DNA from: Ammoniphilus sp. YIM 78166
GTDB lineage: Bacteria > Bacillota > Bacilli > Aneurinibacillales > RAOX-1
Assembly (NCBI RefSeq): GCF_004522215.1
Contig: NZ_SDLR01000001.1
Span: forward strand, 620,001 to 684,000
Reading direction: 5' to 3'
DNA length: 64,000 nt
Part shown: piece by piece, positions 25,930 to 34,798 of the stretch
Numbering within the stretch: position 1 is the stretch's first letter
Layout: each line of letters starts with the position of its first letter
Translations under genes and position numbers: made by a program
Notes under the pieces: generated by a model
Database searches by the model: none
What the model was told of the DNA's origin: nothing
What the model saw: only the letters and a program-made list of their open reading frames with translations

Positions 25930-27888
25930 ATGAATAGGAAACCCTTATGCTTTCCTAAATTTATTCAGCCTAAAATCTCTATTATTCTAACGAAGGGAAG
26001 CACTTTTAAAAGGATGTATTATTGTATCAAATCTATAATACAAAAGACATGTGACATCTCATACGAAGTAGTTCTTATAAATGAAGGGCCACTCTCAGAA
26101 AAACTACGGAAATACTTTCCAAATATAAAAATAGTAGAAATTCCTACAAAACAGGGATTCCTAACCCTTTTAAATTACGTCGCAGGAAGTGCTTTAGGGG
26201 ACTATGTTGTATTTCTTGCGAGTGACTCAAAAGTAAAAGAAAACTGGTTAGGACATCTATTTGAAACGATGGAAAGAGACAAACAAATCGGTGTAATTGG
26301 ACCAAAATTACTGGACCCTAACGGGAAAATTTGGGCTTCGGGTGGAGTTGTTTGGAAAAACGGAAAGAAGACACTGTATGGAAAAGGGGATGATAAACGA
26401 AATTACCAATACAATTACCTAAAGGAAGTAGATTATTTACCTTCTGTGTGCATCATGATGAGAGCTTCTATTTTGAAACATCTTAGAGGGGGGGATTCAA
26501 GATTTACTTCTCCTGCGTATGAAGATATGGATCTTGCATTCAGATGTAGGCAGCTCGGATATAAAGTGGTATATGAGCCAACCTCAGAAGTTATCTTCTA
26601 TCCAAGTGACAAGGACTCCATTTCTAGACGAGGAAAAAGAGTTATTCGTAAAAGGAACAGAACTGAGTTTGTTAACAAGTGGCGCCATATTTTATACAGT
26701 GAGAACTTTAAAAAGGGAAAGGATGTTTTTTGGGCGCGAGATCGCAGTCGAAATAAAAAAACAGTTGTTGTGATTGATGAAAATGGGCCCAAATTTGATA
26801 AGCAGACCGTTGCGAGAAGTACCTTTCATTACTTGAATTTGTTTATTTCCATGGGCATGAATGTAATTTTTATTGGTGATAATCATTGGGTGAATCAGGT
26901 GAATTATTGCAGGCAAGAACCCTATACTACCACTTTGGAAAAGCTGGGTATACAAGTCCTCTATGGTGAGTGGAATGAAAGTAATTTAATTTCCTGGATA
27001 AAAAAGCATTCTAGATATATAGATTATGTTTACTTGTGTAGGCCGCATATCGCAAAAAAATATTTGAATCAATTTAAAAAATATACAAGCGCAAAGATCA
27101 TTTACAATAATTGTGACCTCCATTACTTAAGGGAGTTTCGTAATTATCAAGTAACAAAGAATCCATTTCTATTAAAGCAAGCAGACAAATGGAAGGGAAT
27201 TGAATTTGAGATTATCGAGAAGAGTGACGTCATTCACGTAGTAAGTTCTTTCGAGCAGGAGCTGCTAGAACGGTATTTTCCCAAAAAACCAATAAGGCAT
27301 ATTCCGGTTTTTATTTATGATAAACAACATACTTCACGGGAATGCAGTACCTTTGACAATAGGTCACATATAATGTTCATTGGACAGTTTGCACATAAAC
27401 CGAATGCCGACGCAGTTGAATGGTTTTGCCAATCAATATTACCGCTTGTTACAAAGCATGCCCCTGGGATAAAAATATATATTATCGGAGCTAATCTAAC
27501 AAGTAATATTAAAAAATTAGCTTCGGAAAATGTAATAATAGAAGGTCAAGTATCGGATAGCAAGCTCGAAGAGTTCTATAAGAAGTGTAAACTTGTAGTT
27601 GCACCTTTACGTTTTGGCGCAGGTGTAAAGGGAAAAGTTATAGAGGCAATGTATAATGGAGTGCCAGTAATTACTACCTCTATCGGTGCAGAGGGTCTTC
27701 CGGAGATTGAGGAATTTTTACCGATTGCTAATTGTGAAGAAAACTTTGCCAGCTATATATTAGACGTTTATTACTCAAGGGATAAATGGGAATATATTAC
27801 AAATAAATCATATGAATACATTCAAAGGTTCTTCTCTAAGGACTATGCACGCCAACAAATCGAAAAAGACATAAGGATAAGCCAATGA
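25930..27888 (+). CDS. Bifunctional GT2-GT4 glycosyltransferase
   Basis: Two transferase domains on one chain (652 residues from ATG 25930). Residues about 15-260 are a GT2 domain (PKISIILTKGSTFKRM, a LASDSKVKENWLGHL acidic motif, SVCIMMRASILKHL and YEDMDLAFRCRQLG). From about 290 a GT-B domain follows (NKKTVVVIDENGPKFDKQTV, MFIGQFAHKPNADAVEWF, APLRFGAGVKGKVIEAM). ATG 25930 has AAAGGA nine bases upstream and gives a length near its 629-residue paralogue at 30383; the frame stays open back to TTG 25834, which lacks a binding site. Such fusions usually add two sugars in sequence. The gene is notably AT-rich. Confidence 0.82.
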   Translation: MNRKPLCFPKFIQPKISIILTKGSTFKRMYYCIKSIIQKTCDISYEVVLINEGPLSEKLRKYFPNIKIVEIPTKQGFLTLLNYVAGSALGDYVVFLASDSKVKENWLGHLFETMERDKQIGVIGPKLLDPNGKIWASGGVVWKNGKKTLYGKGDDKRNYQYNYLKEVDYLPSVCIMMRASILKHLRGGDSRFTSPAYEDMDLAFRCRQLGYKVVYEPTSEVIFYPSDKDSISRRGKRVIRKRNRTEFVNKWRHILYSENFKKGKDVFWARDRSRNKKTVVVIDENGPKFDKQTVARSTFHYLNLFISMGMNVIFIGDNHWVNQVNYCRQEPYTTTLEKLGIQVLYGEWNESNLISWIKKHSRYIDYVYLCRPHIAKKYLNQFKKYTSAKIIYNNCDLHYLREFRNYQVTKNPFLLKQADKWKGIEFEIIEKSDVIHVVSSFEQELLERYFPKKPIRHIPVFIYDKQHTSRECSTFDNRSHIMFIGQFAHKPNADAVEWFCQSILPLVTKHAPGIKIYIIGANLTSNIKKLASENVIIEGQVSDSKLEEFYKKCKLVVAPLRFGAGVKGKVIEAMYNGVPVITTSIGAEGLPEIEEFLPIANCEENFASYILDVYYSRDKWEYITNKSYEYIQRFFSKDYARQQIEKDIRISQ

Positions 27889-27904
27889 CAAGGAATGATG
27901 TTAA

Positions 27905-29308
27905 GTGAAGCTTATACTATTATCTGGGGGGTCAGGAAAAAGGCTGTGGCCCCTATCAAACGAAGCTAGACCGAAACAGTTTCTAAAACTTCTGAAGGGT
28001 CCAGATAACCAATGGGAATCAATGATTCAAAGGATTTGGAGGCAAGTAGCATCAGTCGGTTTGGAAAACTCGTGTTATATTACTACAAACCAATCCCAAA
28101 TTGAGATATTAAATAACCAACTAACCCCTCAACCACATCTTCCCTTAATAGTTGAACCTCAAAGTCGGGATACATTCCCGGCAATAGCTCTAGCAGCTAC
28201 CTATCTTTACTCCAAGGCAAAAGTTGATTTAAGCGAGGTAGTTTGTGTATTTCCAGTAGATGCCTATGTAGACGATTCCTTTTTAAAAAGGATAAAAGAT
28301 CTAGAGAGATTAGTTCAAGAGTCACAAGCAAGTGCAGCTCTAATGGGAGTAAGCCCATATTACGCTTCAGAAAAATATGGCTATATTGTGCCAATAGATG
28401 TTTTGAAGGGGAATTCAAGAGAATATTGTCTTGTTGATAAATTTGTTGAGAAACCATCCGTAGAGGATGCGAAGGCACTCATTGAAAAAAAAGCTCTTTG
28501 GAATTGTGGAGTTGTTGCGTTCAAACTTGGCATGCTCATCTCATTGTTGGAAGAAAAAGGATTACCGATTCACTATGAGGAGATGTTAAGTAATTTTGGT
28601 AGTTTATCTAAGGTAAGCCTTGATTACGAAATATTGGAAAGAACCAAGAACCTTGTAGTAATTCCGTACAATGGCAACTGGAGAGACATGGGAACTTGGG
28701 ATGCTATTGCCGAGCAGATTAACACTCCTATTATTGGTAGGGGGATTTTAAGCACTGATTCACTTAATACGCAACTAATTAATGAGTTAAATATTCCTAT
28801 TATCATATTAGGCTTATCAAATACGATTGTAGCTTCAAGTCCAGATGGAATCCTTGTAGCAGATAAATCAGCAAGCTCAAAAATTAAGGATTATCTTAAC
28901 ACTGGTGTATCAGTGAGACCAATGTATGAAGAAAGGAGATGGGGATGGTACCATGTCTTGGATCACATTAAATATTCTGAGGGAAATGAAGTTCTAGTTA
29001 AAAGGTTATTCATTAAGAAAGGTGAAAACATTAGCTACCAGTTTCATAAGAAAAGATCTGAAGTTTGGACGATAATCTCGGGGCTTGGCATGCTGGCTTT
29101 AAATGACAAGATAAAAAACGTAAGTTCCCATGACGTCATAGAAATCGCTACAGGATCAAAACACGCAATAAAAGCTATTACTGATCTTGAAATAATAGAG
29201 GTACAAAAAGGTACACAGCTAGTAGAAGATGATATCGAAAGGATTTACAAGGAGTGGGGAGAGATCGAAAAGAAATGTACTGTGGAAGATTCGAAAGATA
29301 AAGGATAA
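27905..29308 (+). CDS. manC: Mannose-1-phosphate guanylyltransferase (type II, with cupin domain)
   Basis: Makes GDP-mannose from GTP and mannose-1-phosphate. The 467-residue protein opens with the pyrophosphorylase signature LLSGGSGKRLWPLS and ARPKQFLKLL. FPVDAYVDD contains the metal-site aspartate, and YCLVDKFVEKP and the WNCGVVAF segment follow. The C-terminal ~120 residues form the cupin of type II enzymes (YQFHKKRSEVWTIISGLGML and KHAIKAITDLEIIEVQKG), often a phosphomannose isomerase half; the HxH..E pattern is only partly visible, so the isomerase activity is uncertain. GTG 27905 follows AAGGAATG. No phosphomannomutase gene is in the window. Confidence 0.88.
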   Translation: MKLILLSGGSGKRLWPLSNEARPKQFLKLLKGPDNQWESMIQRIWRQVASVGLENSCYITTNQSQIEILNNQLTPQPHLPLIVEPQSRDTFPAIALAATYLYSKAKVDLSEVVCVFPVDAYVDDSFLKRIKDLERLVQESQASAALMGVSPYYASEKYGYIVPIDVLKGNSREYCLVDKFVEKPSVEDAKALIEKKALWNCGVVAFKLGMLISLLEEKGLPIHYEEMLSNFGSLSKVSLDYEILERTKNLVVIPYNGNWRDMGTWDAIAEQINTPIIGRGILSTDSLNTQLINELNIPIIILGLSNTIVASSPDGILVADKSASSKIKDYLNTGVSVRPMYEERRWGWYHVLDHIKYSEGNEVLVKRLFIKKGENISYQFHKKRSEVWTIISGLGMLALNDKIKNVSSHDVIEIATGSKHAIKAITDLEIIEVQKGTQLVEDDIERIYKEWGEIEKKCTVEDSKDKG

Positions 29309-29330
29309 AAATAGGGGGTGAAAAGTAAAA

Positions 29331-30365
29331 ATGAACGTTGGTACTATATCAACAATTAACTATTTGCCCCAAGCGATTTTAATGGCTAAATCGGTAAGGA
29401 AACACATGCCAGAATGCAGGATTGTACTCTGTTTACTGGAAAGAGAAAAGCCAAAGTCATTTGAAGGATTAAGTTATTTCGATACAATCATACTAGCTAG
29501 GGAATTAGGGTTTGATAACTTTGATCACTATATTTTTAAATATAGTAACGCTCCAGCTAGTTTTTCACTTAAAGGAAAATTATTACTTCATTTGATAGAT
29601 AAATATCCAGCTGATAAGACTTATATTTATCTTGACTCCGATATACAAATCTTCTCGAGGTTTGAAGAAGTCTTTTCTGAATTAAATGAGTATCCCATTG
29701 TACTTACACCTCATTTATTACAGTCCCCTGAAAAAGAAGTGCACATGTGGAGGGAAACAGGCATTCTTCAAACGGGGATGTTCAATGCAGGCTTTTTGGC
29801 TGTTCGAAGATGTTTAGAGGCAAGACAATTCCTTCGCTGGTGGGATTACAGGTTGGAAAATTACTGCTATTCTGACATTAAAAACGGAATCTGCTTTGAT
29901 CAAAGATGGTTAGACTTAGTTCCAGGCTTATTTAATACCTCGATATTAAAGCATCCCGGTTATAATGCTGCTTGGTGGAACTTATCAGAGAGAAGAATCC
30001 AAATGGGTAATGACGGGGGATATCATATTCTAGGCAAACCTTTACGTTTTTTCCACTTTTCTGGATTGAACAAGAGATTAGATCAAATGATCAGGGTATG
30101 GTATCGAGAAAAGAGTGATATTGATACTTTTCTAGAACTTAAAGGACAATATCTTAGACAATTAAAAGACTTGGAAAAAAAGTTTATTAAAACACCGTGG
30201 AGTTATGGATATTTTGAAAGTGGGGAGATAATAAAAGACCGATCAAGAAAGATTTATCGAAAGAATGAAAAGCTTTATTTAAAAAAATTTGGAAATCCTT
30301 TTAGATTGGAAAATAGCATTTTTTCAAAAAAGATCGTGAAAAAGTTAAAATCCAAAAAGTCTTAG
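29331..30365 (+). CDS. GT-A type glycosyltransferase (family 8-like), paralogue of gene at 23109
   Basis: A 344-residue homologue of the gene at 23109 with the same motif order: NVGTISTINYLPQAILMAKS, TYIYLDSDIQIFSRF (metal site), TGMFNAGFLAVRRCLEARQF, FDQRWLDLVPGLF, HPGYNAAWWN and FFHFSG. ATG 29331 follows AGGGGGTG. Here the metal motif reads DSD rather than DTD. Each copy precedes a GT2-GT4 fusion gene, though with manC or other genes between, so a larger module may have been duplicated. Confidence 0.75.
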   Translation: MNVGTISTINYLPQAILMAKSVRKHMPECRIVLCLLEREKPKSFEGLSYFDTIILARELGFDNFDHYIFKYSNAPASFSLKGKLLLHLIDKYPADKTYIYLDSDIQIFSRFEEVFSELNEYPIVLTPHLLQSPEKEVHMWRETGILQTGMFNAGFLAVRRCLEARQFLRWWDYRLENYCYSDIKNGICFDQRWLDLVPGLFNTSILKHPGYNAAWWNLSERRIQMGNDGGYHILGKPLRFFHFSGLNKRLDQMIRVWYREKSDIDTFLELKGQYLRQLKDLEKKFIKTPWSYGYFESGEIIKDRSRKIYRKNEKLYLKKFGNPFRLENSIFSKKIVKKLKSKKS

Positions 30366-30382
30366 AAGAGGAGGTTGCATGT

Positions 30383-32272
30383 ATGACATCAGGGGGATCA
30401 AATCCAACTGTATCCATTATCATTCCTCTAGACTGTGTATCGGTAACCGCCGATAAATGTATACGCTCGATAATTCGCAATACAAGGAAAATTTCTTTTG
30501 AGATTATTCTTGCGGGTGACGAGAAAATAATAATGAAACATAGCAATATTGACCCAAAAGGAAGAATAGTTAATACGATAACTGAAGAGAAATCTTATAC
30601 TAAAATATGTAACAAAGGGCTATACAATAGAAATGGCAAGTACTTTGTTATTCTTGACCCCAAAATCAAGGTAAAACGGGGATGGCTAAAACATATGATC
30701 AATTTAATGGATCATGATCCTACCATTGCAATGGTTGGCCCCAAGATTTTATATCAGGATGGAAAGTTACGTGAGGCTGGGGGAATCGTTTGGCGTGATG
30801 GAACTCATGAGCCCTATGGACAATATGATGATCCTAGAAAATCTAAATATAATTATGTAAAGGAAACTGACTTTATTTCCGCCAAGTGTTTAATGATCAG
30901 AAAAGATGTGTGGAACTGGTTAAAAGGATTTGATACTAGGTTTGAAGCAGGAGGCTACGATGTAATTGATCTTGCTTTCCAAGTTAGGAGGCAGGGGTTC
31001 AAGGTTAAGTTTCAACCGAAATCAACTGTTGTTCTTGAGGGACATGATCTTTATCCGGTAGACGAAAATAAAGGTTTGTTTTACAACAAGTGGAAAGAAA
31101 CTCTTGAGAAAGAACAATTTCCAAAAAATCAACATCATTTTTGGGCTAGGGACAGAAGTGGAAGGAAAAAAACTATATTAATGCTGTATATGGATGGTCC
31201 AGATTTTGATAAATCAACAGCATCAAGAATGGCTTTTCATTATCTAACGCTGTTTGTCAAGATGGATCTGAATGTGATTTATGCAGGTGAGGCATTCAAA
31301 AGGCGGGAACCTTACACCTCTATTCTTGAGAAGATGGGAGTAGAGGTCCTATGTGGTAACTCAGATGAAAAAAATATTAATGAATGGATCAAACGCAATG
31401 CAGAATACATTGATTATGCTTATCTCATTTTTCCATTCATAGCCCAAAAGCACATCAATGTATTACGTAATCATACGAAAGCTAAAATTATCTACAATGG
31501 CTGTGATCTGTTTTTCTTGCGAGAACAACGAAATTATGAGTTATTGAAAGATCCAAAAATGCTGGAATCAGCAAGTAAGTGGAAGTCTATGGAGATGAAG
31601 CTAATTAGAGAAGCAGATGTAAATCATACTTTAAGTACGTACGAAAAAAAAATAGTAAGAAAGCTATTCCCTGAAAAAAAAGTAAGAATTGTACCAGTGT
31701 TTATCTATGATAAGAACCAAGATGATTCTCAAATTAAGTCATATATGAAAAGAGAGGGTCTTCTTTTTGTCGGGACATTCAAACATAAACCAAACGTGGA
31801 TGGGATATTATGGTTTGTCAAAAATGTATTTCCATATATATTAAGAAAAGTTTCAGATATTAAATTCTTCATTGTAGGGTCCAATCCCCCAAAAGAGATT
31901 AAATCCCTAGAATCGGAAAACATAATAGTTACGGGTCACGTTTCAGATCAAAGATTAGAGTCTTTCTATAAGAATTGTAGAGTAGTGGTAGCACCGTTAC
32001 GATTTGGAGCTGGTGTTAAAGGGAAGATTGTGGAAGCAATGCGTTATCAGGTTCCTGTAGTGACAACAAGAATCGGAGCGGAAGGGTTTAGAAAAATTGA
32101 AAACTTTATTAAAGTTGCCCTAAATGAAAAGGAGTTTGCGATAGATGTTATAAAATTATATAAACAGAAAAAACTTTGGGTTAAAGCTTCTATGAGAACC
32201 AATAGGTATATTAATAAATATTTTTCGGTAAATGCTGCAAAGAAACAGATGAGAAAGGATATTAAGGCATGA
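30383..32272 (+). CDS. Bifunctional GT2-GT4 glycosyltransferase, paralogue of gene at 25930
   Basis: A 629-residue two-domain transferase. The GT2 half starts at about residue 9 (TVSIIIPLDCVSVTADKCIR) with AMVGPKILYQDGKLREAGG and ISAKCLMIRKDVWNWL; the GT-B half has LLFVGTFKHKPNVDGILWF and APLRFGAGVKGKIVEAM. It matches the gene at 25930 along its length, including the linker FWARDRSGRKKTI. In the GT2 half the usual DDGS motif is not evident (ILAGDEKII at that place), which may affect donor binding. ATG 30383 follows AGAGGAGG. Confidence 0.8.
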   Translation: MTSGGSNPTVSIIIPLDCVSVTADKCIRSIIRNTRKISFEIILAGDEKIIMKHSNIDPKGRIVNTITEEKSYTKICNKGLYNRNGKYFVILDPKIKVKRGWLKHMINLMDHDPTIAMVGPKILYQDGKLREAGGIVWRDGTHEPYGQYDDPRKSKYNYVKETDFISAKCLMIRKDVWNWLKGFDTRFEAGGYDVIDLAFQVRRQGFKVKFQPKSTVVLEGHDLYPVDENKGLFYNKWKETLEKEQFPKNQHHFWARDRSGRKKTILMLYMDGPDFDKSTASRMAFHYLTLFVKMDLNVIYAGEAFKRREPYTSILEKMGVEVLCGNSDEKNINEWIKRNAEYIDYAYLIFPFIAQKHINVLRNHTKAKIIYNGCDLFFLREQRNYELLKDPKMLESASKWKSMEMKLIREADVNHTLSTYEKKIVRKLFPEKKVRIVPVFIYDKNQDDSQIKSYMKREGLLFVGTFKHKPNVDGILWFVKNVFPYILRKVSDIKFFIVGSNPPKEIKSLESENIIVTGHVSDQRLESFYKNCRVVVAPLRFGAGVKGKIVEAMRYQVPVVTTRIGAEGFRKIENFIKVALNEKEFAIDVIKLYKQKKLWVKASMRTNRYINKYFSVNAAKKQMRKDIKA

Positions 32273-32314
32273 ACGCGAGAAGTTAGATAGGGTATGTAAA
32301 GGAGGTATAAAGCT

Positions 32315-33658
32315 TTGAATTGTATCCCACAGCATTTTAGGGACCGGACAATATGCATTGTTGGTTTAGGATACGTAGGCTTAACTCTAGCAGTAGCTAT
32401 GGCTAATAAAGGGTTTAATATAATAGGTGTTGAAATATCTTCGATAATAAGAGATCGTCTACTCCAAAAAAAAACGATTATGTTTGAGAAGGATCTTGAT
32501 GATCATTTAAAACGCCATTTGTGCTCAGGAAGAATAAGAGTTTACGAAAAGATTCCTAAGATTCCAGAAATATCTGTTTACATTATTAGTGTTGGTACAC
32601 CATTAGGAATAAATAAGCAAATTGAGTTAAGTGCATTAGGTAAGGTTTGCGAACAGATTCGTGATGTAATTAAGAACGGTGATTTAGTAATTTTGAGATC
32701 TACTGTAAAAGTAGGAACAACTCGCAAGTTTGTGAAACCTATTTTCGAGGGAACAGGGGTTTCCTTTGAACTAGCATTTTGCCCTGAACGAACTGTTGAG
32801 GGTAAGGCTTTAATAGAATTAAATTCATTACCGCAAGTTGTTTCAGGTCTGACTGATTCAGCATGTTTAAGGGTTGCGGAGTTGTTTGGCTTCTTAACTC
32901 CAACAGTGGTTAAGGTTGCAAATGTAGAAACGGCTGAATTGGTAAAATTGGTTAATAACACACAACGAGATGTTCTGTTCGCATTTGCAAATGAGGTGGC
33001 TATGATGTGTGAAGTACTTGGGGTAAATGTAACCGAGGTCGTTCATGCAGCTGTTACCCACTATCCACGTGGTATACTGCCATTACCTGGTCTAGTCGGG
33101 GGTCCGTGCTTAGAAAAGGACCCGTATATTCTTGCGGAGAGTCTTAAACAATACGGATATCAACCTCAATTAACTTTGACTGCACGTAAATGGAATGAGG
33201 ATTTGCCAATGCAGACAGTAAAGAAAATAAAAACTGAATTTGATATGATTATAGAGCAAGATCTACTAGCAGCGCCAGTGATCTCAATTTTAGGATTAGC
33301 GTTTAAAGGGAATCCCGAAACCGATGACTTACGGGGGACAATGGCCATCCCGCTTATTGCCGCACTTAAGGAATCTTTTCCTGGGAGTTATATTCAAGGC
33401 TATGATCCTATTGTAGATGGAAAAAAGATCAGTGCGCTAGGAATTAAGCCGATTCAAACACTTGAGGAAGCATTTTCTGGGTCCAATATTGTAATTATTC
33501 AAAATAACAATCCCTTATTTCAAAAAATGCCGATACACTTGCTAGCAAAATCAATGAGCAAACCTTCGTTAATCTATGACTATTGGAACTTATTTTCTTC
33601 AAGTAATGAGTTACTTCAAGGTATAAAGTATATTGCACTGGGAAACCACCAAAATTAA
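32315..33658 (+). CDS. Nucleotide-sugar dehydrogenase (WecC-like)
   Basis: A 447-residue NAD-dependent dehydrogenase related to UDP-N-acetylmannosamine dehydrogenase (WecC) rather than to UDP-glucose dehydrogenase. Motifs: CIVGLGYVGLTLAVAMAN (Rossmann loop), VILRSTVKVGTTRKFV, AFCPERTVEGKALIEL, AELVKLVNNTQRDVLFAFAN and the catalytic cysteine in GGPCLEKDPYIL. C-terminal LGLAFKGNPETDDLRGT is intact. TTG 32315 lies behind AAAGGAGG. It should oxidise a UDP-HexNAc at C6 to a uronic acid. The next gene, an epimerase or dehydratase, probably acts on the same sugar nucleotide. Precise substrate inferred only. Confidence 0.83.
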   Translation: MNCIPQHFRDRTICIVGLGYVGLTLAVAMANKGFNIIGVEISSIIRDRLLQKKTIMFEKDLDDHLKRHLCSGRIRVYEKIPKIPEISVYIISVGTPLGINKQIELSALGKVCEQIRDVIKNGDLVILRSTVKVGTTRKFVKPIFEGTGVSFELAFCPERTVEGKALIELNSLPQVVSGLTDSACLRVAELFGFLTPTVVKVANVETAELVKLVNNTQRDVLFAFANEVAMMCEVLGVNVTEVVHAAVTHYPRGILPLPGLVGGPCLEKDPYILAESLKQYGYQPQLTLTARKWNEDLPMQTVKKIKTEFDMIIEQDLLAAPVISILGLAFKGNPETDDLRGTMAIPLIAALKESFPGSYIQGYDPIVDGKKISALGIKPIQTLEEAFSGSNIVIIQNNNPLFQKMPIHLLAKSMSKPSLIYDYWNLFSSSNELLQGIKYIALGNHQN

Positions 33659-33682
33659 TGGGAATATCAGGGGTGAGAACAG

Positions 33683-34642
33683 ATGACCGTTTCGTTGGTA
33701 ACAGGGGCTGCGGGCTTTATTGGATATCATCTTGCCAAGCATTTAAGTGAGGATCCAACTGCAACAGTAATCTGTGTAGATAACTTCATAAGAGGAGAAA
33801 GGGATAATCTCTATGAGGACTTAACAGGCCGCCCTAATGTGATTGAATATTCAATAGATTTGACGAAGCCCGATCAGCTAGTAAAATTGCCTGATAATAT
33901 CGAATTGATTTATCATTTAGCAGCTTTGAATGGTACACAAAACTTTTACGAGAGACCGTATGAGGTAATGAAATGCTCCACCTTACCGATATTTTATTTG
34001 CTGGACCGGTATCGGGATTCGCCAAGCTTAAAAAGGTTTATCTATGCTAGCACATCCGAAGTTTACGCGAGTACTGTGAGAAAGTTTAAATGGGTTATTC
34101 CAACTACGGAAAATGTGCCGCTATCCATAGAAGATCCTTGTAACCCCCGATGGTCATACGGTGCATCGAAGCTTCATGGTGAGGTTTTAATTAATAGTGC
34201 ACACCAGTCCTTCAACATCCCTTACTCTATTATTAGATACCACAATATTTATGGACCGCGAATGGGTGATAAGCATGTTATTCCCGACTTCGCGATACGA
34301 ATAAAGAAAGGGATCTTTGAATTATACGGCCATAGCGATACTAGATCTTTTCTTTATATTGACGATGCGGTAAAGGCGACAGTGTTATGTGCACATTTGG
34401 AAGATACAAAAAATGAAATCATAAATATTGGAGGAAGTTTGGAGATATCGATTCTTGATTTGGCAAAGAAGATGATGGAGATAAGTGGATTATCTGGGGA
34501 TATGAAACTCTATCCTTCTCCTAATGGTAGTGTTAGTCGAAGGGTTCCATCCGTAGAAAAACTTGAAAAACTCGTTGGATTTAAAGAGTCTGTTTCTCTT
34601 GAAGAAGGTTTGAAGAGAACCTTGGACTATTACTTGAAGTAA
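33683..34642 (+). CDS. NAD-dependent sugar-nucleotide epimerase/dehydratase
   Basis: A 319-residue extended SDR enzyme: GAAGFIGYHLAKHL (Rossmann loop near residue 8), VDNFIRGERDNLYEDL, YHLAALNGTQNF, YASTSEVYAS and the catalytic YGASKLHGEVLI, then RYHNIYGPRMG for substrate binding and RSFLYIDDAVKATV. All catalytic residues are present. ATG 33683 follows AGGGGTGAG. With the WecC-like dehydrogenase just upstream it probably makes an aminouronic acid or a related sugar. It is distinct from the epimerase at the start of the window. Confidence 0.83.
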   Translation: MTVSLVTGAAGFIGYHLAKHLSEDPTATVICVDNFIRGERDNLYEDLTGRPNVIEYSIDLTKPDQLVKLPDNIELIYHLAALNGTQNFYERPYEVMKCSTLPIFYLLDRYRDSPSLKRFIYASTSEVYASTVRKFKWVIPTTENVPLSIEDPCNPRWSYGASKLHGEVLINSAHQSFNIPYSIIRYHNIYGPRMGDKHVIPDFAIRIKKGIFELYGHSDTRSFLYIDDAVKATVLCAHLEDTKNEIINIGGSLEISILDLAKKMMEISGLSGDMKLYPSPNGSVSRRVPSVEKLEKLVGFKESVSLEEGLKRTLDYYLK

Positions 34643-34798
34643 GATATATAAAACCACTCATATTCCTCGATTGTGTCACCTCCTCCCTCTTAAACACCCA
34701 AATACTAAAATACACGAATCACTCAAGAACAAAAGCCGTTGCCCTTAGATGTTTTGATTAATAGGATAGTAGCACAATGGTTTAAGGGGATGAGAAGA

